Assembly: GCA_903970445.1 (NCBI GenBank)
Contig: CAJCIP010000104.1
Location: 1-47,761, forward strand
DNA: 47,761 nucleotides
Source: Verrucomicrobia bacterium Tous-C9LFEB
GTDB lineage: Bacteria; Acidobacteriota; Terriglobia; Terriglobales; Acidobacteriaceae
Direction: 5' to 3'
How positions within the stretch are numbered: the stretch's first letter is position 1; each line of letters starts with the position of its first letter. This document shows, piece after piece, positions 6,708-14,767 of this stretch. Under the pieces are notes generated by a model, which saw only the letters and a program-made list of their open reading frames with translations, was not told where the DNA came from and made no database searches. The translations under genes were made by a program, and so were the position numbers.

Positions 6708-8366
6708 CTGATTCATCCTGCCCAAGCGCTCGCCTACGCCTTTGCTAACCCGCACGGCCTCGGCTACTACTGGCGCACGCACTATACCTCGCAGATCTAC
6801 AGCTTCCACGGCATGTACCGCTGGAACGCCTTCGATATCGCGATGCTGGTGCCCTATTTCATCGTGATGCTGATCCTCGCGTTCTATGGCATCCACCGCT
6901 ACCAGCTCGTCTGGCTGTACTACAAGAACCGCCGCAACGAAGCCAAATCGCATCTGCCACCCGCGCACTTCAACGAGTCCGCACTCCCGTTCGTCACCAT
7001 TCAGCTGCCCATCTATAACGAGCAGTTCGTGATCGACCGCCTCATCGATGCCTGCTGCCGGCTCAACTACCCGCGCGACCGCTTTGAGATCCAGCTACTC
7101 GATGACTCTACCGACGAAACGAAAGAAGTTGCTGCCAACATCGTCGCCCGGTACGCTTCCGGCGCGGCCGACCTCGCGCCGCAACCCATCCATTACCTGC
7201 ACCGCACCAATCGCAACGGCTTCAAAGCAGGCGCGCTCGAACAAGGTCTGAAGGTGTCGCAAGGCGAGCTCGTCGCCATCTTCGACGCTGACTTCGTTCC
7301 TCCTCCCGAGTGGATCATGCAAGTGGTTCATCACTTCGCAGAACCCGGCGTAGGCATGGTGCAAACTCGCTGGACACACCTCAATCGCAATTATTCGTTC
7401 CTTACTCAGGTGGAAGCGATTCTGCTCGACGGCCACTTCGTTCTCGAACACGGCGGCCGCTCACGCGCCGGTGTCTACTTCAACTTCAACGGCACTGCCG
7501 GCATGTGGCGTCGCCAGGCGATTGACGAAGCTGGTGGATGGCAGCATGACACACTTACCGAAGACACTGATCTCAGCTATCGCGCACAGCTGAAGGGCTG
7601 GAAGTTCAAATACCTTCAAGACGTCGAATGCCCCGCCGAACTCCCCATCGAAATGACTGCCTTCAAAACGCAGCAGGCGCGCTGGGCCAAAGGTCTGATC
7701 CAGGTCGGCAAGAAAATCCTGCCGCAGGTCATGCGCTCCGATGCGCCGTTCCACAACAAACTCGAAGCCTGGTACCACCTCACCGCGAACATCAGCTACC
7801 CGTTGATGATCATCCTCTCCGCACTCCTCATGCCGGCGATGATCGTGCGCTCCTGGCAGGGCCCGCTTCAGATGTTCCTCATCGATTTACCGCTCTTCAT
7901 GGCATCGACGATGTCGATCTCCAGCTTCTATCTCGTCAGCCAGAAAGAGCTCTTCCCGCGCACCTGGTATAAGACTTTTCTCTATCTGCCGTTTCTGATG
8001 TCGCTAGGCGTAGGCCTCACCATCACCAACACAAAAGCCGTGATGGAAGCGCTGTTCGGCGTGCAGACGGCCTTCGCCCGCACGCCCAAATACAACGTCG
8101 CGAAAAAGGGCGAGAAGTCGGCAGCGAAAAAGTATCGCAAACGCCTCGGCATTATCCCGTGGATTGAGCTGCTGATCGGCTGCTACTTCGCGGCCACCGT
8201 CTACTACGCAATCACCACCGAGAATTACTTCACCGTTCCGTTCCTTCTTCTCTTCGTGCTCGGCTACTGGTACACGGGTCTTCTCAGCCTATTCCAAGGC
8301 TTATTCGAACGCCGGGGGAGCCGAGGCGATGAGATTCATGAAAAGCCCTACCCTGTCGGTATCTAA
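6708..8366 (+). CDS. CesA-like family 2 glycosyltransferase, probable CTG start
   Basis: A membrane beta-glycosyltransferase of the cellulose/mannan synthase type. From ATG 6813 the catalytic landmarks are Asp97 in DDSTDET, the D158-A-D motif (IFDADFVPPP), a TED motif near residue 250 (LTEDTDLSYRAQLKG) and QQARW near 289, the mark of processive enzymes. A hydrophobic helix precedes the catalytic domain (AMLVPYFIVMLILAFYGI) and about five follow. No ATG, GTG or TTG lies between the upstream stop at 6663 and ATG 6813, and ATG 6813 has no ribosome site. CTG 6708, by contrast, has AGGAG 6 bases upstream and adds 35 plausible residues (IHPAQALAYAFANPHGLGYY onward). The sugar donor and product are unknown. 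If the CTG is wrong, the gene starts at 6813. Confidence 0.88.
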   Translation: MIHPAQALAYAFANPHGLGYYWRTHYTSQIYSFHGMYRWNAFDIAMLVPYFIVMLILAFYGIHRYQLVWLYYKNRRNEAKSHLPPAHFNESALPFVTIQLPIYNEQFVIDRLIDACCRLNYPRDRFEIQLLDDSTDETKEVAANIVARYASGAADLAPQPIHYLHRTNRNGFKAGALEQGLKVSQGELVAIFDADFVPPPEWIMQVVHHFAEPGVGMVQTRWTHLNRNYSFLTQVEAILLDGHFVLEHGGRSRAGVYFNFNGTAGMWRRQAIDEAGGWQHDTLTEDTDLSYRAQLKGWKFKYLQDVECPAELPIEMTAFKTQQARWAKGLIQVGKKILPQVMRSDAPFHNKLEAWYHLTANISYPLMIILSALLMPAMIVRSWQGPLQMFLIDLPLFMASTMSISSFYLVSQKELFPRTWYKTFLYLPFLMSLGVGLTITNTKAVMEALFGVQTAFARTPKYNVAKKGEKSAAKKYRKRLGIIPWIELLIGCYFAATVYYAITTENYFTVPFLLLFVLGYWYTGLLSLFQGLFERRGSRGDEIHEKPYPVGI

Positions 8367-8399
8367 CTCAGCCGTCCTAGCTCAGAGTGCAATACAAAT

Positions 8400-8420
8400 G
8401 CCCCGGCAGCTGCGGGCTTT
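8400..8420 (+). terminator. Possible weak terminator after the glycosyltransferase
   Basis: GCCC (8400-8403) can pair with GGGC (8414-8417), with an interior GCAGCTGC palindrome, followed by TTT. The stem is short and the T run only three bases. Confidence 0.3.
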
Positions 8421-8579
8421 AGCTCGCGAAGCACGATCCCTTGGGGAAGAGACTTGGTCTCAACCGATCTCGGCAGCATTACCCTTACAAGCGTAGAAGC
8501 CAAACAGATCGGCACAAACGCTGATGCAGGTAGCGCTCATGGCACGGGTATTGATTCTTTGCGCCACATCAAAAGGAAA

Positions 8580-8605
8580 GGCCCGCCAATGCGGGCCTTC
8601 TTTGT
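8580..8605. terminator. Bidirectional intrinsic terminator
   Basis: GGCCCGC (8580-8586), loop CAAT, GCGGGCC (8591-8597): a perfect 7-bp GC stem with a 4-base loop. On the minus strand it is followed by TTTCCTTTT, on the plus strand by TTCTTTG. It sits 20 bases past the stop of the minus-strand beta-barrel gene and so probably ends that transcript. Confidence 0.8.
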
Positions 8606-8616
8606 ACCTATACACA

Positions 8617-9618
8617 CTAGAAGCGAATGCCGAACTTCACAGGTATATACGTGGTGCGGTTGCTGTTCTGTGGGAAGTAGTCGTACCCACTGTAGGTTGT
8701 CGTCGCCAGGTTTTGATAGGTGTAGCCCTGCCGCTGTGAGTTCAACGTCACGACATACCGAACCTCACCGTACAGGCGCTCGTTCGAGAATCGTGACAAC
8801 TTGTAGGTCAACCCAAATCCGCCATTGAACCCGGGCGCGTTGGAAACCTGCGTGCCACCCAGGAAGGCTGAATCGGCTGTGTACTCATAGCAGTAGCCGT
8901 AGTAATCGCAGTACTCACCTGTTTGAGGAACGGTGAACTGAGTCACCTTGTGGTAAAAACCGGCACCGGCGGTTACGTAGGCACCGAGCTTTTCCGTTCC
9001 ACCAATCTTGTAAATCGGGTCGATGGAAAAGGACCAGTCGTGCGCGTGCGCGTCGAAATTGTAAGTGGAATTTGTAGCATCACCGCTGAGGATGTAGCTC
9101 TCTTCGTCGATCGTGCGTCCATTGACGGCTAAATTGTCCCAATCGAACTGCAGATTCAGGCCGAAATTCTTGTTGAAATCTCTTCCAGCACCGACTTGGA
9201 AGCTATAGCTCGGCGAGTAGTAGTGGTATGTATTTCCAATCGGCTGCGTAAATCCGCCACCAGCGAAAAACTCATACTTGTTCGAGCCGTCCGCATTTGT
9301 ATTACCTCCGCGATAACGCGGACGACCGTAACGGCGTCCACCGTTGTACTGCATCGCGTTGAAAGGCACCAAATGGTCCGTTGTCACACCGGCAACTTCA
9401 TCAGGCTCACCGCTACTCGCGCTGCTGCTCGAAAAGATGTTGGCGGCATTTAGCTCGGCAGCCGATAACTGCAGGTTCAAGGTGGGCTTTGCTAGTACCG
9501 CTGCGGCGTCGGTCCCCGTCTCTGTTTGGGCACCGGCCACAGCTACGCTTGCACCGAACACAGCTGTCAAGGCTAGTGTGCGGCACACAAAACTTGAGGG
9601 ACGCTGAAAAGAAAGCAT
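8617..9618 (-). CDS. Outer-membrane beta-barrel protein, function unknown
   Basis: A 333-residue exported protein. The signal peptide (LALTAVFGASVAVAGAQ) probably ends at about residue 30. Residues 30-105 are low-complexity and polar, including a Gly/Arg/Tyr-rich stretch (NGGRRYGRPRYRGGN). From about residue 113 (YEFFAGGGFTQPIG) come alternating amphipathic strands such as FQVGAGRDF, FGLNLQFDWDNL and LGAYVTAGAGFYHKV. The protein ends in IPVKFGIRF, with the C-terminal aromatic residue expected for barrel assembly. A CDYYGYCYEY loop could form a disulfide. The fold resembles small OmpA/OmpW-type or acidobacterial outer membrane beta-barrels. ATG 9618 has AAGGAG 11 bases upstream. It is monocistronic and ends at a strong terminator. 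Confidence 0.85.
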   Translation of the reverse strand: MLSFQRPSSFVCRTLALTAVFGASVAVAGAQTETGTDAAAVLAKPTLNLQLSAAELNAANIFSSSSASSGEPDEVAGVTTDHLVPFNAMQYNGGRRYGRPRYRGGNTNADGSNKYEFFAGGGFTQPIGNTYHYYSPSYSFQVGAGRDFNKNFGLNLQFDWDNLAVNGRTIDEESYILSGDATNSTYNFDAHAHDWSFSIDPIYKIGGTEKLGAYVTAGAGFYHKVTQFTVPQTGEYCDYYGYCYEYTADSAFLGGTQVSNAPGFNGGFGLTYKLSRFSNERLYGEVRYVVTLNSQRQGYTYQNLATTTYSGYDYFPQNSNRTTYIPVKFGIRF

Positions 9619-9790
9619 CTTGGTTTGAACTCCTTAATTGTCGAGCGACCCGACCTGCTGCAAGAAACACAACGCGTGCTGGAAAGTTGCGCCTACCGCA
9701 TGTCAGGAACGTTCTCTCTACTGTGAGACGATAGAAAGCCCGTTCTGGATGCAGGCCATTTGGAACCTTGCAACATACACTGAAGAACGA

Positions 9791-10486
9791 ATGTCCATAG
9801 CCTCAAATTTGGAACAAATCCGTAATCAGATCGCCGACGCGTGCGCCAAAGCAGGAAGGTCCCACTCTGATGTCGCGCTGATGGCTGTCAGCAAAATGCA
9901 CCCTTCAGCTGCAATGATCGAGGCGTACGCCGCAGGCCAGCGGCTCTTCGGTGAAAACCGTGTTCAGGAGACTCAATCCAAGCTCAATGACCTAAGCTCG
10001 TTCGCCGATCTCGACCTTCATCTCATTGGTCCGCTGCAAAACAATAAAACCTCGAAGGCCGCCGAGATATTTCAAGCGGTCGATACGCTGGACTCCCGCA
10101 AAACGGCTGAACGCCTGAACGCGGCAGCGGCGTCCCAGGGCAAAATCCTTCCCGTCCTGGTTGAAGTAAAGCTGTCCCACGAAGAGTCAAAGCACGGCCT
10201 GCCCCCCGAAGATCTTCCAGCGTTCCTCGCTGACACCCAATCGTTCCAGCACATCGAGGTGCGCGGCCTAATGACCGTTCCACCCTGGAGCGAAGACCCT
10301 GAAGCCGCCCGCCCGTACTTCCAGAAACTTCGTCAGCTGAGGAACGAAAGTCAGCCCCAATACCCTTCGCTGGTCGAACTCTCCATGGGCATGTCCAACG
10401 ACTTCCGCGTGGCCATCGAAGAAGGTTCAACCGCCGTCCGCATAGGCACCGCCATCTTCGGCAAACGAGTAGCCGCGAGCCACTAG
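9791..10486 (+). CDS. yggS: YggS/PLPBP family pyridoxal phosphate homeostasis protein
   Basis: A 231-residue PLP-binding TIM-barrel protein without known enzymatic activity; family members keep free PLP and amino acid pools in balance. The PLP Lys is Lys35 in MAVSKMHP. The family blocks FGENRVQE, HLIGPLQNNK, EVRGLMTVPP, LSMGMSNDF and VRIGTAIFG are all present in order. The start is taken as ATG 9791, where the YggS homology begins. The frame is open further upstream but that part has no resemblance to the family. The stop codon lies in a 7-base tandem repeat. The gene stands alone, divergent from the beta-barrel gene. Confidence 0.93.
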   Translation: MSIASNLEQIRNQIADACAKAGRSHSDVALMAVSKMHPSAAMIEAYAAGQRLFGENRVQETQSKLNDLSSFADLDLHLIGPLQNNKTSKAAEIFQAVDTLDSRKTAERLNAAAASQGKILPVLVEVKLSHEESKHGLPPEDLPAFLADTQSFQHIEVRGLMTVPPWSEDPEAARPYFQKLRQLRNESQPQYPSLVELSMGMSNDFRVAIEEGSTAVRIGTAIFGKRVAASH

Positions 10487-10505
10487 CCACTGGCACTAGC
10501 CACAA
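10479..10505 (+). repeat. Degenerate 7-base tandem repeat across the yggS stop
   Basis: Units GCCACTA, GCCACTG, GCACTA (6 bases) and GCCACAA. The yggS stop codon TAG (10484-10486) is formed by the junction of units 1 and 2. Confidence 0.7.
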
Positions 10506-10516
10506 TATTTGACACA

Positions 10517-10576
10517 TGATCCTGAGCCTTAGGCGAAGGACCCCCGTACCGGCAAGGCGAGTGCCGCAGGCACGAG
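10517..10576 (+). repeat. Degraded family B palindromic repeat
   Basis: TGATCCTGAGCCTTAGGCGA then AGGACCCCC resembles the ends of the paired elements at 20910 and 21046 (TCATCCTGAGCGAA...GAAGGATCCC). It is followed by a small hairpin, GTGCC GCA GGCAC (10561-10573). The similarity is partial. Confidence 0.5.
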
Positions 10577-10585
10577 CGCATATTT

Positions 10586-10620
10586 CTCTACGCTCTACAT
10601 TCTAACTTCTACACTCTAAC
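10586..10620 (+). repeat. Five 7-base tandem units touching a stop codon
   Basis: CTCTACG, CTCTACA, TTCTAAC, TTCTACA and CTCTAAC, exactly in phase over 35 bases, with consensus YTCTAMV. The last base begins the stop codon (minus strand) of the small membrane gene that ends at 10620. Confidence 0.75.
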
Positions 10621-10826
10621 TACCGCCGTTTCCCAAAGGCCATCACAAGCACCACAAGGCTCGCCACAGCCCCACCCGCGAACAGCCCAGCCATGGCCCC
10701 GCTCAACCGCACCTGTGCCACCGGAGCGCCACCAGCTTCACCATGGGCCATCACCAGCTTTGCCACGATTAACCCGCATCCGACGAAGACCAGCACAACC
10801 AACAAGGCTCGCCCGACAAATTTCAC
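10620..10826 (-). CDS. Small two-span membrane protein
   Basis: A 68-residue protein with two hydrophobic segments (ALLVVLVFVGCGLIVAKLVM and a second ending in AVASLVVLVMAFG) joined by a short polar loop, and a basic end GKRR. GTG start 3 bases after the stop of the beta-helix gene, so it is very likely co-transcribed and perhaps coupled; the nearest ribosome-like GGAG is about 13 bases upstream. No family is recognised. Its stop lies at the edge of a 7-base tandem repeat. It is probably real given the tight spacing and the clear membrane pattern. Confidence 0.6.
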   Translation of the reverse strand: MKFVGRALLVVLVFVGCGLIVAKLVMAHGEAGGAPVAQVRLSGAMAGLFAGGAVASLVVLVMAFGKRR

Positions 10827-10829
10827 AGG

Positions 10830-11972
10830 CTACTTGCGCTCCACAATCGCGGAAGCGGACAACATGACGCCCTGCCCCTGCGCTGACTTCACTTTCACTG
10901 CGTCAAAGCTGCCTTGCGCATTCTCAACAGTCAGGCCTGTATCGGCCTCAATATTCACGTTCTGTAGCGTCAAGCCTGTGATCGGTGACCCGGATGCACC
11001 TGCAATGCTGCCCGCCGACTTCGCGCGAACCGCTTGCACATTGCGAATCGCTACCTGCGCCATCGATGCTAAGGAAGCAGTCTCTAAATCGATGGGCCGT
11101 TCAACATCAAACATCTCGATATCGCTGAAGCTCAAATCACGGATACCGGAAGAGACGGCATGGATATCGATCCCCCTCGATGTACCCGCAAACAAAAGCC
11201 GCTCAGCTCGAAGCCCACGAACCGATTGGATGACAAGCCCTGCGCCGTGCCGAAAGGTGCAGTCGCTGATCCTCACATCATCATTAGCAGAGGCATCGCT
11301 TGAAGATAAACTCGCGGTGCCGAGCGCCAATGCGAACGAGCCCACCGATGTGCTGACATGCTCAAAGCTCATGCCTTGCGTGTTCTTGACACCGATCCCG
11401 CCAAGGTGGTCAGCCACGGGTGACTCGATCCGTACGTTCGCCACATGGATGTCTCGGGAAAGGAAAACACTCACGCTCTCACTGTTGTGAATCGTCACGC
11501 CATCGATCCGGCTACGCTTCACATCAAAGAAATCAATTGCATGAGGTGCCTCCGCGACCTCTCCCTGCAAGAATCGCGCGTTCCCGTCGATCGTGCCGCT
11601 GCCCGTGATGGCTACGTCTTCGACGTGAGTCGCACTCACCATCGTCGGCGTCGTGTTGCTTCGACTCGCATTCGCGACCGCATGCTGCGCCAGCAGCGTA
11701 GATCGGCCCTCAACATCGAGCCGCACATGAGATCTCAACTCAATGGGCCCACTCAGAAACGTGCCGCTGCCGCTGAGCCGTACAATCCCACCGCCTGGGT
11801 TCGCCGCACAGGCCTCGATAGCATTTTGAATGCTCGACGTGTCCAGCGTGAGCCCGTCGCCTTTTGCACCATAGTCGCGAACATCGCACACCTTGGCGAC
11901 GGAAGCAGAGATATTCGCCGCGTGCGCCGAGATGGCTACCGATGCCGCAAGCCCAACTACAAGGAAACGCAT
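10830..11972 (-). CDS. Exported right-handed beta-helix (pectinase-like) protein
   Basis: A 380-residue protein with a signal peptide (RFLVVGLAASVAISAHA). It then shows the GH28/pectate-lyase-3 opening VRDYGAKGDGLTLDTSSIQNAIEACAANPGG (split here across strands), followed by rungs of a parallel beta-helix to the C-terminus. The GH28 catalytic motifs NTD, G-D-D and GHG are not evident: the corresponding rungs read VADHLGGIGV, GSFALALG and RHGAGLVIQS. A polygalacturonase activity is therefore doubtful and it may be a binding or structural helix, or act by another mechanism. The start is ATG 11972, with AAGGAG 7 bases upstream; an earlier in-frame GTG inside the guaA end is less likely. It lies 14 bases after guaA. 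Confidence 0.8.
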   Translation of the reverse strand: MRFLVVGLAASVAISAHAANISASVAKVCDVRDYGAKGDGLTLDTSSIQNAIEACAANPGGGIVRLSGSGTFLSGPIELRSHVRLDVEGRSTLLAQHAVANASRSNTTPTMVSATHVEDVAITGSGTIDGNARFLQGEVAEAPHAIDFFDVKRSRIDGVTIHNSESVSVFLSRDIHVANVRIESPVADHLGGIGVKNTQGMSFEHVSTSVGSFALALGTASLSSSDASANDDVRISDCTFRHGAGLVIQSVRGLRAERLLFAGTSRGIDIHAVSSGIRDLSFSDIEMFDVERPIDLETASLASMAQVAIRNVQAVRAKSAGSIAGASGSPITGLTLQNVNIEADTGLTVENAQGSFDAVKVKSAQGQGVMLSASAIVERK

Positions 11973-11986
11973 GCCAGTACTCCTTA

Positions 11987-13558
11987 CTACTCCCACTCAA
12001 TCGTTCCCGGCGGCTTCGACGTGATGTCATACACCACCCGATTGATGCCTCGCACTTCGCTCACAATCCTGCTGGAGATCGCACGCAGCACTTCGTACGG
12101 AAGCTCAGCCCAGTCTGCCGTCATGCCATCTTCGCTTTCCACCGCACGGATGGCACAGGTATAAGCATACGTTCGCTGATCACCCATGACCCCGACCGTC
12201 TTCACCGGCAACAAGACAGCAAAGCTCTGCCACACCTTGGTCGTAAGACCCGCGCGATGAATCTCCTCCGTGCAAATGGCGTCGGCCTCCTGCAGGATCG
12301 CTACACGATCGGGCGTCACCTCACCGAGAATCCGAACCGCAAGCCCCGGCCCCGGGAATGGTTGCCGCTCCAAGATTTCCGTCGGCATACCAAGATCCCG
12401 CCCAATGCGCCGCACTTCATCTTTGAATAAATCGCGCAATGGCTCGATGAGCTTCAGCTTCATGTCTGCCGGAAGGCCGCCAACATTGTGGTGGCTCTTG
12501 ATCACGTGCGAAGGCCCATGCACGCTCGCGGACTCAATGACATCCGGATACAGCGTCCCCTGCACCAGCCATGCAATCTCTTCACCGGCGGACTTCTCAG
12601 CGTCGAAGATCTTGCGAGCCTCATCGTCGAACACCGCAATAAACTCGTTGCCGATTGCCTTTCGCTTCTGCTCCGGATCGATGACACCAGCAAGCTTCGC
12701 CAGGAAGCGCTCGCCCGCATCCACCGCAACTACGTTCAAGCCGAGACCCTCGCGCATGGTCCTCTGCACTTGAGTGAACTCATCCTTGCGCAGCACGCCA
12801 TTGTTCACGAAAATGCACGTCAACCGATCACCAATCGCGCGCGCCACCAAGACAGCCGCCACGCTCGAATCAACCCCGCCCGAAAGCCCACAGATGGCAT
12901 GCCCAGTTGGGCCTACCTGCTCGCGAATCTTTTCCACCGTTGAAGCAATGAAGTGCTCTGGTGTCCAATCCTGGTTCGCGCCGCAGATATCGACGACGAA
13001 GTTCTTAAGCAGCTCCGTTCCTTGTGGTGTGTGCGCCACTTCCGGATGAAACTGCACCGCCCACATGCGGCGCTGCTCATCGGAAATCGCAGCAACAGCA
13101 TTCGCCGTGCGTGCCGTTACTCTGAAACGAGGAGCAAGTGATTCGGCGTGATCGCCATGCGACATCCACACGCTCAGCGTTGCGGACAAACCGTGGAACA
13201 GCGCGGATTCCTCGATGACGTTTACATCGGCATGCCCGTACTCCCGAGCAGCCGCAGGCACCACACGCCCACCGAGGTGATGCGTCATGAACTGCAAGCC
13301 GTAGCAGATGCCCAGCAGCGGCAAGCCCGTCTCAAGAACCTTGGGGTCAGCTTGCGGTGCTTCCGCATCGTAGACGCTCGATGGACCGCCGGAGAGAATG
13401 ATCCCGTTCGGCCGCAGCGCCATGACCTTGTCAAGCGAGGTCGTACAAGGCAGCACAACCGAAAACACGTTGAACTCGCGGATACGACGCGCGATGAGCT
13501 GTGTGTACTGCGAACCGAAATCTAAAATAACGATCGTGGAAAGGTCAGGCGTGCTCAC
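11987..13558 (-). CDS. guaA: GMP synthase (glutamine-hydrolysing)
   Basis: Converts XMP to GMP using ATP and glutamine. The 523-residue protein has an N-terminal class I glutamine amidotransferase domain with nucleophile Cys85 (GICYGLQF) and the His-Glu pair in [10 protein letters not shown] (about 168-177). The PP-loop ATP pyrophosphatase domain follows with [10 protein letters not shown] (about 225-234), and the protein ends with the conserved [23 protein letters not shown] region (split across the C-terminal domain). GTG start at 13558. It lies between a small membrane protein gene and the beta-helix gene on the same strand; these neighbours have no obvious link to purine synthesis. Confidence 0.97.
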   Translation of the reverse strand: MSTPDLSTIVILDFGSQYTQLIARRIREFNVFSVVLPCTTSLDKVMALRPNGIILSGGPSSVYDAEAPQADPKVLETGLPLLGICYGLQFMTHHLGGRVVPAAAREYGHADVNVIEESALFHGLSATLSVWMSHGDHAESLAPRFRVTARTANAVAAISDEQRRMWAVQFHPEVAHTPQGTELLKNFVVDICGANQDWTPEHFIASTVEKIREQVGPTGHAICGLSGGVDSSVAAVLVARAIGDRLTCIFVNNGVLRKDEFTQVQRTMREGLGLNVVAVDAGERFLAKLAGVIDPEQKRKAIGNEFIAVFDDEARKIFDAEKSAGEEIAWLVQGTLYPDVIESASVHGPSHVIKSHHNVGGLPADMKLKLIEPLRDLFKDEVRRIGRDLGMPTEILERQPFPGPGLAVRILGEVTPDRVAILQEADAICTEEIHRAGLTTKVWQSFAVLLPVKTVGVMGDQRTYAYTCAIRAVESEDGMTADWAELPYEVLRAISSRIVSEVRGINRVVYDITSKPPGTIEWE

Positions 13559-13603
13559 AAGCCTAGTGTACCGAGTGCTCTTCTCTCGTAAGAAGAATCG
13601 GCG

Positions 13604-13774
13604 CTAGCTGGGGTCCCTGCGCCGCGTCGAACTAACCGCACCCATAATCCCCGAGCCGAGCAGGATGATCGAAATCGCGATCACCCAGTGTTGCGGCATA
13701 TGCGCAAGATGGCACACGTAAACGACACCGGCAATCAGCACAATCGTTCCAAGCAGATAGAGACCAAAGGACAT
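13604..13774 (-). CDS. Small two-span membrane protein
   Basis: A 56-residue protein with two hydrophobic helices (GLYLLGTIVLIAGVVYVCHLA and HWVIAISIILLGSGIMGAV, the first counted as its core) and a basic SSTRRRDPS tail. ATG 13774 has a GGAG site 6 bases upstream; the alternative TTG 13786 overlaps that site. It lies between the 319-residue membrane protein and guaA on the same strand. No family is recognised beyond a general small membrane protein type. Function unknown. Confidence 0.6.
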   Translation of the reverse strand: MSFGLYLLGTIVLIAGVVYVCHLAHMPQHWVIAISIILLGSGIMGAVSSTRRRDPS

Positions 13775-13807
13775 GTCGTGCTCCAAAGTGAAGTTGAAAC
13801 CTTGCCG

Positions 13808-14767
13808 TTACGATGCAATTTCTTCCGCTGAAGTGCACGCTGCCACAGGTTTTTCGTAGAGCTGCCAAAGGCGCAAGAACGCAGCCGTGCGAACGACATG
13901 GATGTAGTCCGATGCCACCGCATACCAGAGACCTACAGCGATCCACCAACAGGTGAGAAACGTCTGTGTCTCAACGCTGGAAAACGGCAGCGGGCAGGCT
14001 GAAAACACCAGCGCGAGCACCAGAAGCGCGATCTTCGTAATGCCGATAACAAGATTGATCTCCACCAGCTTGCCACGCAGCGTTCCGCCCCTCAATGACT
14101 CACGCAGACTGCGCAGGGCGCTCTTGCGCTTTTGCACGCAGAGAACCGGAGCGAGTTGAAACACGTAACTTGCTGCCATCCATAGAACAAACAGACCAAG
14201 CGTGCCAACAATCACAATCGCAGCGAATGGAACGAACGCAGGTTCATGATGAAGCGAAAGCGGCATGACAACCATGCGCTGCACGAAGGCAAGCATCGCC
14301 CACAGCCAACATCCAATCACAGCAAGCAGACATGCAACGCGCAGCCCGCTGATGAGCGAGAGCGAAACGAACGCCGGCGCCGCCCCGTAATCCAGGCGCT
14401 GCAATACCTTGCCTCGTCCCCAGGCGGAAAGCAGAATCCAGCCGAGACACATCATGATTCCGAGAAGCAGATGGCTCCTTACCGCGCTCGACACACCGCG
14501 AACAGCATGCAACACAGACCTACTGTCAAAGCTCGTGAAGCTCCATGCATTCGCCTCAACAGCAACGACGTAAGGCGCAAGTGCTCTGCGCCAGTAAAAC
14601 GCAGCCGAGCCCGAAACGAGCGCCCAGAACGCCCAACGCCAGGCAATCTCCAACGCGGTGAGCGACGGGCGCTTCCACACCTCAGCCATTACACCAACAA
14701 ACGACTGCGTTCCGCGCACCGGCGTACTCGCCGCGCTCCGCTGCGTGGAAAACGCGGTAGATATCAC
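13808..14767 (-). CDS. Multi-span integral membrane protein, unknown function
   Basis: A 319-residue protein with roughly six hydrophobic segments: about 42-60 (AWRWAFWALVSGSAAFYW), 98-115 (HLLLGIMMCLGWILLSAW), 140-165, 187-210, 245-265 and 275-292. The central cytoplasmic loop is basic (CVQKRKSALRSLRESLRGG). The GTG start overlaps the leuS stop by 4 bases (GTGA), showing coupling to leucyl-tRNA synthetase. No catalytic motif is seen and the family is not recognised; the pattern is compatible with a DUF-type acidobacterial membrane protein. Confidence 0.75.
   Translation of the reverse strand: MISTAFSTQRSAASTPVRGTQSFVGVMAEVWKRPSLTALEIAWRWAFWALVSGSAAFYWRRALAPYVVAVEANAWSFTSFDSRSVLHAVRGVSSAVRSHLLLGIMMCLGWILLSAWGRGKVLQRLDYGAAPAFVSLSLISGLRVACLLAVIGCWLWAMLAFVQRMVVMPLSLHHEPAFVPFAAIVIVGTLGLFVLWMAASYVFQLAPVLCVQKRKSALRSLRESLRGGTLRGKLVEINLVIGITKIALLVLALVFSACPLPFSSVETQTFLTCWWIAVGLWYAVASDYIHVVRTAAFLRLWQLYEKPVAACTSAEEIAS

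Noticed and set aside
8367-8579. Possible tRNA gene (CCTAGCTCAGAG stretch)
   Set aside because: No acceptor stem, anticodon arm or T-loop could be folded around the D-loop-like segment.
8454-8828. Plus-strand open frame between the glycosyltransferase and the beta-barrel gene
   Set aside because: Runs through the terminator and into the antisense of the beta-barrel gene; no coding support.
9638-9790. N-terminal extension of yggS
   Set aside because: The upstream part of the frame has no resemblance to the family and includes the promoter region; ATG 9791 begins the conserved protein.
11445-12164. Plus-strand open frame across the beta-helix/guaA junction
   Set aside because: Crosses two minus-strand genes, no ribosome site and a very Arg/His-rich product.
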